A DNA stretch of 64,000 nucleotides from Prochlorococcus sp. scB245a_520K10 (GTDB lineage Bacteria; Cyanobacteriota; Cyanobacteriia; PCC-6307; Cyanobiaceae). The position numbers and the translations under genes are program-made. Positions 49,183-58,939 of this stretch are shown piece after piece. Each line of letters opens with the position of its first letter. Position 1 is the stretch's first letter. A model generated the notes under the pieces. It was not told the origin of the DNA. It saw only the letters and a program-made list of their open reading frames with translations, and did no database searches. The DNA lies in assembly GCA_000634515.1 (NCBI GenBank), contig JFNU01000202.1, positions 248,001 to 312,000 of the forward strand, in the 5' to 3' direction.

Positions 49183-51522
49183 ATGATAAATTTTGAAAAT
49201 AATGATCTATATGATCTTAATGAAGTATTGAAAATTGAAAATTTAACAATTAATGATTATGAAGAAATTTGTAAAAGATTAAATAGAAAACCAAATAGGA
49301 CTGAACTAGGAATGTTTGGTGTTATGTGGTCCGAACATTGTTGTTATAGAAATTCAAAACCTTTATTAACTAAGTTTCCCACTAAAGGAAAAAATATTTT
49401 GGTAGGTCCTGGAGAAAATGCTGGTGTTATTGATGTAGGAAATAATCAAAAACTTGTTTTTAAAATAGAAAGTCATAATCATCCTTCTGCAATTGAACCT
49501 TTTCAAGGAGCCGCAACAGGAGTAGGAGGAATATTAAGAGATATTTTTACAATGGGAGCAAGGCCAATCGCAGTATTGAATTCACTTAGATTCGGAAATC
49601 TTGATAAGCAATCAAATATTGATTTGCTTCGAGGAGTTGTATCAGGTATTGCACATTATGGAAATTGCGTAGGTGTACCTACGGTTGGAGGTGAAATTGA
49701 TTTCGATGATAGTTACTCTGGAAATCCCTTAGTCAATGTTATGGCTTTAGGACTTTTAGAGACTAATGAAATTGTTTGTTCCGGAGCAAAAAATGTAGGA
49801 TCACCTGTATTATATGTTGGTAACACTACTGGCAGAGATGGAGTTGGAGGTGCTAGCTTCGCAAGTTCTGAATTAACTACTGCATCATTAGATGACAGAC
49901 CTGCAGTACAAGTAGGAGATCCATTTATTGAGAAAAGTCTTATAGAAGCTTGTTTAGATGCTTTTAAGACAGGAGATGTAATTGCAGCTCAAGATATGGG
50001 TGCAGCAGGTTTAACTTGTAGTAGTGCAGAAATGGCTGCCAATGGAAATTTAGGTATATCTATTGATTTAGATTTGGTTCCTTCTAGAGAAGATAATATG
50101 TCTTCATATCAATATTTACTATCTGAATCGCAAGAGAGAATGTTATTCGTCGTGAAGGAAGAAAAAATTAAAACTCTTATTGAAAAATTTAATAAATGGG
50201 GATTATATGCCAATGTAATTGGTGAAGTAATAGATAGTAATGAGGTAATTATTTCCCATAAAAGTAAAATCGTTGCTCAAATACCTACTTCTGCTTTGTC
50301 TGAAGACACTCCTGTGAATGTCCATAATGTGATAAAAAACCCACCTGATTATTTGCTAAAGAAATGGGAATGGAAAGAAAGTAATTTACCAGAAATAAAT
50401 GAGCAAAAAATATTTTCATTGAAAGAAAATAACAGTTTTTCTTTTTCAGAAATCATTTTAAAACTTCTCTCTAATCCCTCAATAGCTTCTAAACGATGGA
50501 TTTATAAACAATATGACTCTCAAGTTCAGGCAAATACAGTTTTCAAACCAGGAGAATCAGATGCAGCTGTAATAAGACTTAGAGAACAAAATGAAAAAAA
50601 TAAAAATAAAGTATTTTCTGGTGTTGCTGCTTCTGTTGATTGTAATAGTAGATGGGTTTTTCTTGACCCTTTTAGAGGAACTATCGCCGCTGTTGCAGAA
50701 TCTGCAAGAAACGTTAGTTGTGTTGGAGCAGAACCAGTTGCTATTACAAATAACTTGAATTTTCCTTCTCCTGAAACTGAAATAGGATATTGGCAACTTT
50801 CATCTTCATGTAATGGAATTTCTGAAGCGTGTAAAGCTTTTGAAACTCCTGTTACAGGAGGAAATGTTTCCCTGTACAATGAATCAAAAAATAAAGATAA
50901 CGAAATTACTCCAATTAATCCCACTCCAGTCATTGGAATGGTTGGGAAGATAGATAATGTTGAAAAAGCTATTAGTAGTGAATGGAAAAATATTCATGAT
51001 CAAATATGGTTAATTGGTTCTTATAAATCAGAAACAACAATTGCAGCTAGTTCTTATTTGGAATATTTTCATGGAGAAATTACAGGTCGTCCTCCAAAGT
51101 TGGATCTGGGAGATGAAAAGTTTTGCCAGAGTTTTTTAAGGAATGCTATTTTAAAAAGTCTTGTAGTTTCTTCTCACGATATTAGTGATGGGGGTTTAGG
51201 TATAGCTTTAGCAGAGTGTTGTATTTTATCCGGAAAAGGAGCAAATATTGAACTTAAGAAAGATTTCAATAGAGATGATAATTTATTATTTGCAGAAGGA
51301 GGTTCTAGGATTATTTTTTCAATAGACAAAATGAAAGAAAATGAATGGTTAAATTATCTAAAAGAAAATCAAATAAATTTTCAACCAAGTATATACGTAA
51401 AAAAAATAGGAAATGTTTCTAGTGAAAATCTTATTATAAAAATTAGAGATAAAGATATTTGCAATATTAGGGTTGAGGAATTAACCGAAAAATTTAATAA
51501 TAGTATTTCAGGTCACTTGTAA
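49183..51522 (+). CDS. purL: Phosphoribosylformylglycinamidine synthase, PurL subunit
   Basis: A 779-residue small-type PurL, the ATP-using synthase of the fourth step of purine synthesis, which works with separate PurQ and PurS subunits not seen here. Segments FGVMWSEHCCYRNSKPLL, FKIESHNHPSAIEPFQGAATGVGG, DMGAAGLTCSSAEM and the second-half SVDCNSRW and VSSHDISDGGLGIALAE are diagnostic. It has no fused glutaminase domain. purF follows 47 bases later, giving a purL-purF pair. Confidence 0.97.
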   Translation: MINFENNDLYDLNEVLKIENLTINDYEEICKRLNRKPNRTELGMFGVMWSEHCCYRNSKPLLTKFPTKGKNILVGPGENAGVIDVGNNQKLVFKIESHNHPSAIEPFQGAATGVGGILRDIFTMGARPIAVLNSLRFGNLDKQSNIDLLRGVVSGIAHYGNCVGVPTVGGEIDFDDSYSGNPLVNVMALGLLETNEIVCSGAKNVGSPVLYVGNTTGRDGVGGASFASSELTTASLDDRPAVQVGDPFIEKSLIEACLDAFKTGDVIAAQDMGAAGLTCSSAEMAANGNLGISIDLDLVPSREDNMSSYQYLLSESQERMLFVVKEEKIKTLIEKFNKWGLYANVIGEVIDSNEVIISHKSKIVAQIPTSALSEDTPVNVHNVIKNPPDYLLKKWEWKESNLPEINEQKIFSLKENNSFSFSEIILKLLSNPSIASKRWIYKQYDSQVQANTVFKPGESDAAVIRLREQNEKNKNKVFSGVAASVDCNSRWVFLDPFRGTIAAVAESARNVSCVGAEPVAITNNLNFPSPETEIGYWQLSSSCNGISEACKAFETPVTGGNVSLYNESKNKDNEITPINPTPVIGMVGKIDNVEKAISSEWKNIHDQIWLIGSYKSETTIAASSYLEYFHGEITGRPPKLDLGDEKFCQSFLRNAILKSLVVSSHDISDGGLGIALAECCILSGKGANIELKKDFNRDDNLLFAEGGSRIIFSIDKMKENEWLNYLKENQINFQPSIYVKKIGNVSSENLIIKIRDKDICNIRVEELTEKFNNSISGHL

Positions 51523-51569
51523 ACATGAAAAACATTTTTCAACTATCAAAATTTTTACGAAATTAAGTT

Positions 51570-53030
51570 ATGTGCGGAATAGTTGGAATCGTTTCTTCAG
51601 ATGATGTAAATCAACAAATTTATGATAGCCTTTTGCTTTTACAGCATAGAGGTCAAGATTCAACAGGTATAGCTACAATGGAAAATACTGTTTTCCATAT
51701 ATGTAAGGCTAAAGGGCAGGTTAACACTGCATATAGAACCAGAGATATGAGGAATTTAATAGGTAAAATAGGATTAGGCCATGTTAGATATGCAACAAAG
51801 GGGTCAGCAGAAAGTGTGGAGGAAGCCCAACCTTTTTACGTTAATGCACCTTATGGAATTGTTTTAATACATAATGGCAATTTGACTAATACCAGAGATT
51901 TAGAAAAACAATTATTTAGTATTGATAAGCGTCATACAAATTCTTCAAGTGATACTGAAATGCTATTAAATGTATTTGCTACAGAATTGCAAGAACAAAC
52001 TAATAAGCAAGAATTAGAACCTGATATTATTTTTGATGCTATCAAATCTTTACATAAAAGAATTCAGGGATCATATGCTGCAATTGCATTAATTTCAGGT
52101 CATGGTTTATTAGCTTTTAGAGATCCTTTTGGCATTAGACCTCTAGTCATAGGAAAAAGATTTTCATTAACTACAAAAAAAGAAGAGTGGATGGTAGCTA
52201 GTGAATCTTTAGTACTCGAGAATAATGATTACCAAGTAGTGAGAGATGTAGATCCTGGAGAAGCTATTTACATAAATCTTAATGGCGAGTTTTTTTCTAA
52301 GCAATGTTCTGAAAATCCAATTTTATGTCCTTGTGCTTTTGAATATGTTTATTTAGCTAGGCCAGATTCAATTATGAATGGAATTTCCGTTTACAAAGCT
52401 CGTTTGAAAATGGGAGATTATTTATCTGAAACAATAAAGGAAACAATTACTTCTGGAAATGTTGATGTTGTAATGCCTATTCCTGATTCTTCTCGACCTG
52501 CGGCTATGCAAGTTGCAAGACAGTTAGGTATTGAGTATAGAGAAGGGTTTTTTAAAAATAGATATGTTGGCAGAACATTCATTATGCCTGGTCAACAGAA
52601 ACGTAAGAAATCCGTAAGACAAAAGTTAAATGCTATGAGTGCAGAGTTTAAAAATAAAAATGTATTAATAGTTGATGATTCGATAGTAAGAGGTACAACT
52701 TCAAAAGAAATTGTACAGATGGCTAAAGATGCAGGAGCAAATAAAGTTTTTTTCACATCAGCGGCTCCTCCAGTTCGTTTTCCTCATGTTTATGGAATTA
52801 ATATGCCTAATAGAGATGAATTAATAGCCCATGATAGAACAATAAGTGAAATTGCTGATAAACTTGAAATTGATAATCTCGTTTATCAGAGTGTTGAGAA
52901 TTTACGTAAATCTATAATAAGTGATTCTATTGTTGAACATTTGGAGATGAGTTGTTTTACTGGTACCTATGTAACGGGAACAGTAAATCAAGAGTATTTA
53001 AATTGGGTTGAAAATGAATATAAATCTTAG
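51570..53030 (+). CDS. purF: Amidophosphoribosyltransferase
   Basis: A 486-residue glutamine PRPP amidotransferase, first committed step of purine synthesis. After Met1, Cys2 ([10 protein letters not shown]) is the N-terminal nucleophile exposed after processing. The glutaminase domain has [13 protein letters not shown] and [10 protein letters not shown]; the PRTase domain has the PRPP-binding loop [15 protein letters not shown] short Cys-rich segment, [16 protein letters not shown], with later Cys, resembles the iron-sulfur-binding type as in B. subtilis. Its stop overlaps the converging topoisomerase gene by four bases. Confidence 0.97.
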   Translation: MCGIVGIVSSDDVNQQIYDSLLLLQHRGQDSTGIATMENTVFHICKAKGQVNTAYRTRDMRNLIGKIGLGHVRYATKGSAESVEEAQPFYVNAPYGIVLIHNGNLTNTRDLEKQLFSIDKRHTNSSSDTEMLLNVFATELQEQTNKQELEPDIIFDAIKSLHKRIQGSYAAIALISGHGLLAFRDPFGIRPLVIGKRFSLTTKKEEWMVASESLVLENNDYQVVRDVDPGEAIYINLNGEFFSKQCSENPILCPCAFEYVYLARPDSIMNGISVYKARLKMGDYLSETIKETITSGNVDVVMPIPDSSRPAAMQVARQLGIEYREGFFKNRYVGRTFIMPGQQKRKKSVRQKLNAMSAEFKNKNVLIVDDSIVRGTTSKEIVQMAKDAGANKVFFTSAAPPVRFPHVYGINMPNRDELIAHDRTISEIADKLEIDNLVYQSVENLRKSIISDSIVEHLEMSCFTGTYVTGTVNQEYLNWVENEYKS

Positions 53031-55468
53031 GCGAGAAAGTTTTCTAGTCGAAAACAATTTTCAAGATATTCGTCTTTATCTAATTTTAAAAATTCAATTA
53101 AAAAATTTGTTTTATTAGATTTAAAATTTAATTTATCGCAATTTAATCTAGCAGATTTATTTTTATTAGTTTCAATATCAAGAAAATAGTTACTTGGTAA
53201 AATTTTGAGGAAATAATCGTTTTTAATTTGCATTTTTTCATTCAAATATCCCAAACTGTATTCATTTGCGTAATAAATTTCATTACTATTCAAACAAAAG
53301 ATTTTTCCTTGCTTAGAAACTAAATAAATATTTTCTTCATTTTGATATGAACAACAAGAAACAATTTGTTCAGTGGGGAAAAGTTTTGCAATCATTAAAC
53401 CTTGAGATTGTTTAGTAGTCGGCGTCATAATTTTATTTGATAAGCTAAATTTAAAAAGTCTTCCAATCGAGGTTAATATTAGTAAATTTTTTTCTTCACT
53501 AGATACAAATGAATCAATTGTTTTAATATTATTTTTTAATTTTGTTATCCCAAAAGATCTATTACTTTTTATCATATCTTCATCAAATAAAACCTTTTTA
53601 AACCTTCCATCTGAATTCAATATGCATAAGTAATTTTTAATTTCTTTTTTAATTGAATGAAAATTTATTATTTCATTCGGATCAATATTTCCAAGGATTT
53701 TATTATCTAATTTATAGTCATTATTAATATTTGACTCCCAATCAATATGAAAAACTTTTCCTGTATTAGTTATTCCAATTATTTTGACATTTTTTTCAAC
53801 TTTACATATAAATTTTTGAATATTTTTATTATCTATAACTTTATTTACATCTTCAAACGATTTCTTATAATTACTTAAAATAGTCCTTCTTAAATATAGT
53901 CTATTATCTATACATAATTTAGTTTTTTTATTTATTAAGTCTTCTAATATCTGCTTATTAATTGTTTCTAATTCTTCATTTTGATCAATATTTTTACGCA
54001 GTTTTGTTTTTCTAGTGACATTATATTTTTTCTTGAGTTTTAATAATTCTTCTATAAGTAATTCAAGTAATAATTTTCTTTCATTCAATAATTTCATAAA
54101 ATAATTCTTTTTTTCTTGTAATTTTTTTATATCATCTTCTATTTGATTTTTTTCCAGATTTGTTAATTTTTTTAGTGGCATATCCAAAACTGAATTTGCT
54201 TGTTTTTCACTTAAGGAAAAATTTTCAATGAGTTTTAATTTAGCTTCTCCAGAATTTTTTGAGTCTTCAATAATCTCAATAACTCTTTTTATATCTTTTG
54301 TTGCTTTAGATAAACCTTCTAATATTTCTAGTTTTTCAAGAGTATTTTTTAGAAAATAACTAGTTCTTTTTCTAATAGTTTCTTCCCGGAATTCAAGAAA
54401 ATAGTTAAGATATTGCTTTAAGTTTAGTTGAACAGGTTTACCTTTAATTAAAGTTAAAAATATTGCACCAAAGTTGGTTTGAAGAGTTGTTTTTTTATAT
54501 AAATTTGAAATTACAAGTTCAGTATTAGAGTCTTTTTTTAACTCTATTACAATTCTCATACCATCTCTATCGCTTTCATCCCTAATATCAGCGATCCCAT
54601 TGATTTTGTTTGAATTAACAAGTTCAGCTAGTTTTTCAATCCAACCTGCTTTACTAATTTGATAAGGAAGTTCTGTAATGACTAATGCATTTCTTTTGTG
54701 TTTTCCTTTGCCTAAATTAACTTCTTCTTTATTTAATATCCCTCTAATTATTATTGATCCTTTTCCCGTCTCGTAAAGCTCCTCTATTGCTTGATTGTAA
54801 ATTAATTCTCCGCCAGTAGGGAAATCAGGTCCTTTAATTATTTTAGAAAGTTTTTTATTACTTATATCTTTATTTTCTACTAACGCAATTAAACCATCTA
54901 CTATTTCTCCAAGGTTGTGAGGGGGAATGTTTGTTGCCATTCCAACAGCAATTCCTGATGATCCATTCAGCAATAAAAATGGAAGTTGAGCTGGAAGAAC
55001 ATCTGGTTCTTTTTGTGAACCGTCAAAGTTATTTGAGAAGTCTACTGTTTCTGATCCAATTTCTTCTAGAAATCCAGTGTAAGCTATTGGAGCTAATCTG
55101 GTTTCAGTGTACCTCATTGCTGCTGGTGGATCATTATCCACAGATCCAAAATTCCCATGGCCGTCTAGGGTAGGATACTTAGTTGAAAAATTTTGAACTT
55201 GCCTCACTAATGCATCATATACTGCTTGATCTCCATGTGGATGGTACTTTCCGAGGACATCTCCAACTACCCTTGCGCACTTTCTAAATGGCCTATCTGG
55301 TGTTAAGCCAAGTTCGTACATTGCAAATAGTATTCTTCTTTGTACAGGTTTGAGGCCGTCTCTTGCGTCGGGTAAAGCACGTCCAACAATCACACTCATT
55401 GCATACTCAAGATAAGAACGTTGCATTTCTTCTTGGAGAGAGATAGAAGTGAAGTTTTTCTTATCCAT
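53027..55468 (-). CDS. Type IIA DNA topoisomerase subunit A (GyrA/ParC-like)
   Basis: An 813-residue GyrA/ParC homologue. The breakage-reunion domain has [33 protein letters not shown] split around residue 15-45, the MRYTETRLA segment with the catalytic Tyr, and [17 protein letters not shown]. The C-terminal half is six-bladed-propeller-like but I do not find the QRRGGKG GyrA box; [15 protein letters not shown] is the closest. This points to a topoisomerase IV-type subunit or a divergent gyrase. The Lys-rich middle is longer than usual. It converges with purF, four-base overlap. Confidence 0.92.
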   Translation of the reverse strand: MDKKNFTSISLQEEMQRSYLEYAMSVIVGRALPDARDGLKPVQRRILFAMYELGLTPDRPFRKCARVVGDVLGKYHPHGDQAVYDALVRQVQNFSTKYPTLDGHGNFGSVDNDPPAAMRYTETRLAPIAYTGFLEEIGSETVDFSNNFDGSQKEPDVLPAQLPFLLLNGSSGIAVGMATNIPPHNLGEIVDGLIALVENKDISNKKLSKIIKGPDFPTGGELIYNQAIEELYETGKGSIIIRGILNKEEVNLGKGKHKRNALVITELPYQISKAGWIEKLAELVNSNKINGIADIRDESDRDGMRIVIELKKDSNTELVISNLYKKTTLQTNFGAIFLTLIKGKPVQLNLKQYLNYFLEFREETIRKRTSYFLKNTLEKLEILEGLSKATKDIKRVIEIIEDSKNSGEAKLKLIENFSLSEKQANSVLDMPLKKLTNLEKNQIEDDIKKLQEKKNYFMKLLNERKLLLELLIEELLKLKKKYNVTRKTKLRKNIDQNEELETINKQILEDLINKKTKLCIDNRLYLRRTILSNYKKSFEDVNKVIDNKNIQKFICKVEKNVKIIGITNTGKVFHIDWESNINNDYKLDNKILGNIDPNEIINFHSIKKEIKNYLCILNSDGRFKKVLFDEDMIKSNRSFGITKLKNNIKTIDSFVSSEEKNLLILTSIGRLFKFSLSNKIMTPTTKQSQGLMIAKLFPTEQIVSCCSYQNEENIYLVSKQGKIFCLNSNEIYYANEYSLGYLNEKMQIKNDYFLKILPSNYFLDIETNKNKSARLNCDKLNFKSNKTNFLIEFLKLDKDEYLENCFRLENFLA

Positions 55469-55521
55469 TAGAGTCCAAAATTGTATATGTAATTTATGAA
55501 GTAACTAAATTAAGACTAATA

Positions 55522-55539
55522 GGTAAACAAATATTTACC
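55522..55539. promoter_or_regulatory. Small inverted repeat between the TPR and topoisomerase genes
   Basis: GGTAAA (55522-55527) and TTTACC (55534-55539) form a perfect six-base inverted repeat around a six-base loop in the 82-base gap. It could be part of the topoisomerase promoter or the end of the upstream TPR transcript. Nothing else is evident in this gap. Confidence 0.25.
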
Positions 55540-55550
55540 AGTATCGAAAT

Positions 55551-56414
55551 TTAAGAAGATGCTCTTATTTTGGATTTTGCTAATATTACATCGTTTTGTA
55601 ACTGTTTATTTTGTAGAAGGATTTCTGTTGAAGCTTGCAGTTTTTCTCCCCACAATTGTTCTTTTCTATAATTTTGATTAACATAATTAGGATCTTTTGC
55701 TAAAGATTTCTTTGCAAGTTCAACAGCTAATTTAATATCTTTTAATCTAATACATGAGGCAAGTCCAAGTAATGGTTCAGCGTTATCTTCAATTGAGATT
55801 GCTTTTTCGAAAAGTTTGATTGATAAAGTTATTTCATTTTTTTCGAAATAAGCTAAACCTTTATTATTGAATGCTTGCCAGAAATCAGGTTTAATTTTTA
55901 TAGATCTATCAAATAACTTAATAGCTTCAAAGTAATTTTTTTCTATTAATAAAATATTCCCTAATTGAAAAATAGCTTTATGGTTATTTGGTTCAATACT
56001 TAAACCTTTTTTCAAAGCATTCTTTGCCTTGTTTTGTTTTGATATTTGTAAGTAAATATTACTTTTAGCAAAATATATTTCGCTAATATTTGGATTAATT
56101 TCTTGAGCTTTATCTAATGACTTTAAAGCGTTTTTGTATAAATTGTTAGCTAACTGTGCTTCAGATAATATTAGCCATAGTTTTTCATCTTTTGCATTAA
56201 TCTTCACAGCCAATTTTGCTAAGTTAAGACTGTCTTCGTATTGTCCAAAAAATAAAAGTTGATATGCATTTTTGCCAATAGACAAACTTTCTTTTTCTAA
56301 ATTTTTTATTGTTGGAAAATAATAAAAGGGAATTATAGATTGAACTTTTTCAATTTTAAGAAAGCAAAAACTCAATAAATAGAAACATATTATATTTTTT
56401 AAAAACTTTCTCAT
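55551..56414 (-). CDS. Tetratricopeptide-repeat protein, membrane-anchored or exported
   Basis: A 287-residue protein. The first 25 residues (FLKNIICFYLLSFCFLKIE) form a signal peptide or anchor. After that come about five tetratricopeptide repeats, visible through patterns such as LWLILSEAQLANNLYKNALK, AIFQLGNILLIEKNYFEAIK and AFNNKGLAYFEKNEITLS. These repeats mediate protein contacts; the partner is unknown, though membrane-complex assembly is common for such proteins in cyanobacteria. Its start overlaps the queG stop by four bases on the same strand, so it is translationally coupled to queG. Confidence 0.85.
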   Translation of the reverse strand: MRKFLKNIICFYLLSFCFLKIEKVQSIIPFYYFPTIKNLEKESLSIGKNAYQLLFFGQYEDSLNLAKLAVKINAKDEKLWLILSEAQLANNLYKNALKSLDKAQEINPNISEIYFAKSNIYLQISKQNKAKNALKKGLSIEPNNHKAIFQLGNILLIEKNYFEAIKLFDRSIKIKPDFWQAFNNKGLAYFEKNEITLSIKLFEKAISIEDNAEPLLGLASCIRLKDIKLAVELAKKSLAKDPNYVNQNYRKEQLWGEKLQASTEILLQNKQLQNDVILAKSKIRASS

Positions 56415-57382
56415 AATTTAATTTTGTTATTCCTTAGATTTGCTTCTATGTTTCTTTTCCACATCCATGGTTTAATTCTTTTTAAGGTAGTTCCTTTAAG
56501 ATTTTCTTCCCAAGTTTTATCATCCCAATTTAAAGAATCAATCCCAAGATTTTTCATCCATTCTTTTGGAGTAGTTTCAAAAGTATTATTGTATGGCACG
56601 GACTTATTCCAAGGGCATATATCTTGACAAATATCACATCCTGCAACCCATCCATTCAAATTTTCTTCTATTTTTTTTGGGATAGTTTTTTTTCTGTTTT
56701 CTATTGTGTGATATGCAATGCATAGATCAGATTGTATAACGAAGGGCTCTACTATTGCCTTCGTCGGACAACTTTCAATACACAAATTACATTTTCCACA
56801 AAGGGATTGATGAGGTTTATCTGGAATTAAATCTTTTGTAAGGATTATAAAACCTAACGTAAACCAAGAACCATTTTTTTTGCTTATTAAATTACTATTT
56901 TTCCCTATCCAGCCAAGACCTGATTCCTCAGCCCATGCTTTTTCAAGAAGCGGAGAGGTATCTACACATATTTTCCATTTGCAATCTGGAATTTCGATGT
57001 CAATCCATTTACCAACATTCTTTAATTTTTTATAAATCACTTTATGATAGTCTTCTCCTTGGCTAAATTTTCCTATTTTGAAGCGGTCGTTGTTATTGCT
57101 TTCTGAACTTATGTAAGTAAATCCAACGCTTAGAATACTTTTTGCATCTTTAAGAAGTGTGTTTATGTTTTTTCTTCTTTCTGCTTCCATCCATTTCATA
57201 TCAGCATGGTGGTTATTTGATAACCATCTTTCTAATGCACTAGTTCTTAATTTTAGGCGCGAACTGCCCGGTATTGAAGCAATTCCAACTATGGTAAAAC
57301 CTTCATAAATCGCTCTTTCTTTTAATTTTTTACTTATTTCTATCTTGTTTTTATTAGTTTTGATCATTTCTTTATTATGCAT
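56411..57382 (-). CDS. queG: Epoxyqueuosine reductase
   Basis: A 323-residue QueG that reduces epoxyqueuosine to queuosine in tRNA. Two 4Fe-4S motifs are visible, CGKCNLCIESCPT and the second set ending GCDICQDICPWN, plus the cobalamin-binding region with GEDYHKVIYKKL (the family's active-site Asp) and AEESGLGWIGKN. Length is a little short of proteins with the extra C-terminal HEAT domain. The first ATG at 57382 is used; a second at 57367 is also possible. queE and queC lie far to the left in the window. The TPR gene overlaps its end by four bases. Confidence 0.95.
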   Translation of the reverse strand: MHNKEMIKTNKNKIEISKKLKERAIYEGFTIVGIASIPGSSRLKLRTSALERWLSNNHHADMKWMEAERRKNINTLLKDAKSILSVGFTYISSESNNNDRFKIGKFSQGEDYHKVIYKKLKNVGKWIDIEIPDCKWKICVDTSPLLEKAWAEESGLGWIGKNSNLISKKNGSWFTLGFIILTKDLIPDKPHQSLCGKCNLCIESCPTKAIVEPFVIQSDLCIAYHTIENRKKTIPKKIEENLNGWVAGCDICQDICPWNKSVPYNNTFETTPKEWMKNLGIDSLNWDDKTWEENLKGTTLKRIKPWMWKRNIEANLRNNKIKL

Positions 57383-57512
57383 AGGTTTTTTTTAAAAGTT
57401 ATTTTTTAGCTAAAAACTAATAAATAATTTAAATTTATTAAAAAAAAATATATCCTAACTTAGTAAAAACAGTTAAATTATTAGTAAAGTAAATATAGTA
57501 AGAAACTTTATT

Positions 57513-58247
57513 TTGGTTGAATCTAATCAAAACCAAGATTCGAACCTAGGATCTAGGCTTCAACAGGATCTAAAAAATGATCTTATAGCTGGTTTGTTGG
57601 TTGTAATACCTCTTGCAACAACAATCTGGCTTTCATCATTAGTTAGTAAATTTGTTTTAACATTAGTTACTTCTGTTCCGAAGCAATTAAATCCTTTTAT
57701 TAATTTAAATCCTTTATTACAAGATTTAATTAATCTTACTTTGGGTTTAACCGTTCCTTTGTTAGCTATTTTGCTAATAGGCTTAATGGCTAGAAATTTT
57801 GTAGGAAGATGGCTATTAGAATTTGGAGAAGGTACGTTATCAAAAATTCCTGTAGCAGGGGCAGTTTATAAAACTCTTAAACAATTGCTGGAAACTTTTT
57901 TAAGTAATAAATCTAACCGGTTTAGAAGAGTTGTTTTAGTTGAATATCCACGAGAAGGTTTATATAGTGTAGGCTTTGTAACTGGTGATGTTGGCCCTTC
58001 TTTGCAGCCAGAACTGGAAGAAAAGTTACTAAGTGTTTTTATACCTACTGCGCCAAACCCAACTACTGGTTGGTATACATTGGTCCCTGAGTCTTCTGTT
58101 AAAGATTTAGATATTTCTGTCGAAGATGCTTTTAGAACAATTATCTCGGCTGGGATAGTCAATCCAGATGAGAAAAATAACATCACAAATCCAACATTTT
58201 CAAAATTATTTTCTCAATTACGGGCTTCCACTAATACTTCTTCTTAG
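57513..58247 (+). CDS. DUF502 membrane protein
   Basis: A 244-residue protein with two hydrophobic segments (about residues 22-50 and 70-95) and a soluble C-terminal part. The middle LEFGEGTLSKIPVAGAVYKTLKQ and VVLVEYPREGLYSVGFVTGD, followed by FIPTAPNPTTGWYTLVPE, match the DUF502 family found in bacteria and as a plant COV-like protein. The function is unknown. The start is a TTG, since no ATG is available in frame. nusB starts three bases after the stop. Confidence 0.9.
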   Translation: MVESNQNQDSNLGSRLQQDLKNDLIAGLLVVIPLATTIWLSSLVSKFVLTLVTSVPKQLNPFINLNPLLQDLINLTLGLTVPLLAILLIGLMARNFVGRWLLEFGEGTLSKIPVAGAVYKTLKQLLETFLSNKSNRFRRVVLVEYPREGLYSVGFVTGDVGPSLQPELEEKLLSVFIPTAPNPTTGWYTLVPESSVKDLDISVEDAFRTIISAGIVNPDEKNNITNPTFSKLFSQLRASTNTSS

Positions 58248-58250
58248 TTG

Positions 58251-58880
58251 ATGCATAATAATAAATCCCTGTCCAGAGAATTATCTTTAATTTCTTTAGG
58301 TTTGATAAAAGATAAGGGTGATTTTAAATTAAATAAATCGCAGATAGAAGAGATTGTTGAATCCGCTCTGGATTCTTTAATCAATCATTGCAGAGACGAA
58401 TTAGATAATTGCGAAGCAGATTTAGAAAATGCATCACAAAAAATATTAGAGAGTGAATTGCAAGAAGGCATTGATTCTTGTTTGTCAAATGTTAGAGAGG
58501 AGTTAAAAAAATCTATTAAAAAAATTGAGACTGTAATGAATACACTTTCAATAACTTTAGACTTTCCAAAATTAATAGTATCTAGTGGACAAATTGATAT
58601 CAGAGAGGATGTGAATCAGAGGATCAGTAATATTATTAATAATCTTAAGACTATAGATTCAGAGATCGATCAATCAATGGATGGTTGGAGATTAAAAAGA
58701 TTACCAAAGATTGATCGTGATATTTTGCGTTTAGCATATGTAGATATTAATTTTCTGGATACACCTATTGCTGTTGCTTGTGATGAGGCAGTAAATTTAG
58801 CTAATAAATATAGTGATATGCAAGGAAGAAAATTTATTAATGGAGTTTTAAGGAGATTACAAAAAGTTAAATTGCAATAA
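58251..58880 (+). CDS. nusB: Transcription antitermination protein NusB
   Basis: A 209-residue NusB, an rRNA antitermination factor. The C-terminal half has the family pattern GWRLKRLPKIDRDILRLAYVDI followed by DTPIAVACDEAVNLANKYSD and FINGVLRRL. The N-terminus is longer than in E. coli NusB (139 residues), with a helical, acidic stretch, as in other cyanobacteria. A TTG at 58248 just before the ATG could be used; ATG at 58251 is preferred. It is followed 59 bases later by ftsY. Confidence 0.93.
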   Translation: MHNNKSLSRELSLISLGLIKDKGDFKLNKSQIEEIVESALDSLINHCRDELDNCEADLENASQKILESELQEGIDSCLSNVREELKKSIKKIETVMNTLSITLDFPKLIVSSGQIDIREDVNQRISNIINNLKTIDSEIDQSMDGWRLKRLPKIDRDILRLAYVDINFLDTPIAVACDEAVNLANKYSDMQGRKFINGVLRRLQKVKLQ

Positions 58881-58939
58881 TTATTTGATATAAACAAATA
58901 ATATTTTAAAATTTATTAAAATACGAATTATAAATATCA

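Noticed and set aside
50557..50796. Antisense open frames within purL (also those in valS, dnaK and uvrA).
   Set aside because: They lack ribosome sites and protein-like composition and lie fully inside well-supported genes.
57537..57560. GATTCGAACCTAGGA resembles the T arm of a tRNA on the minus strand.
   Set aside because: No cloverleaf can be built around it; it lies in the start of the DUF502 gene.
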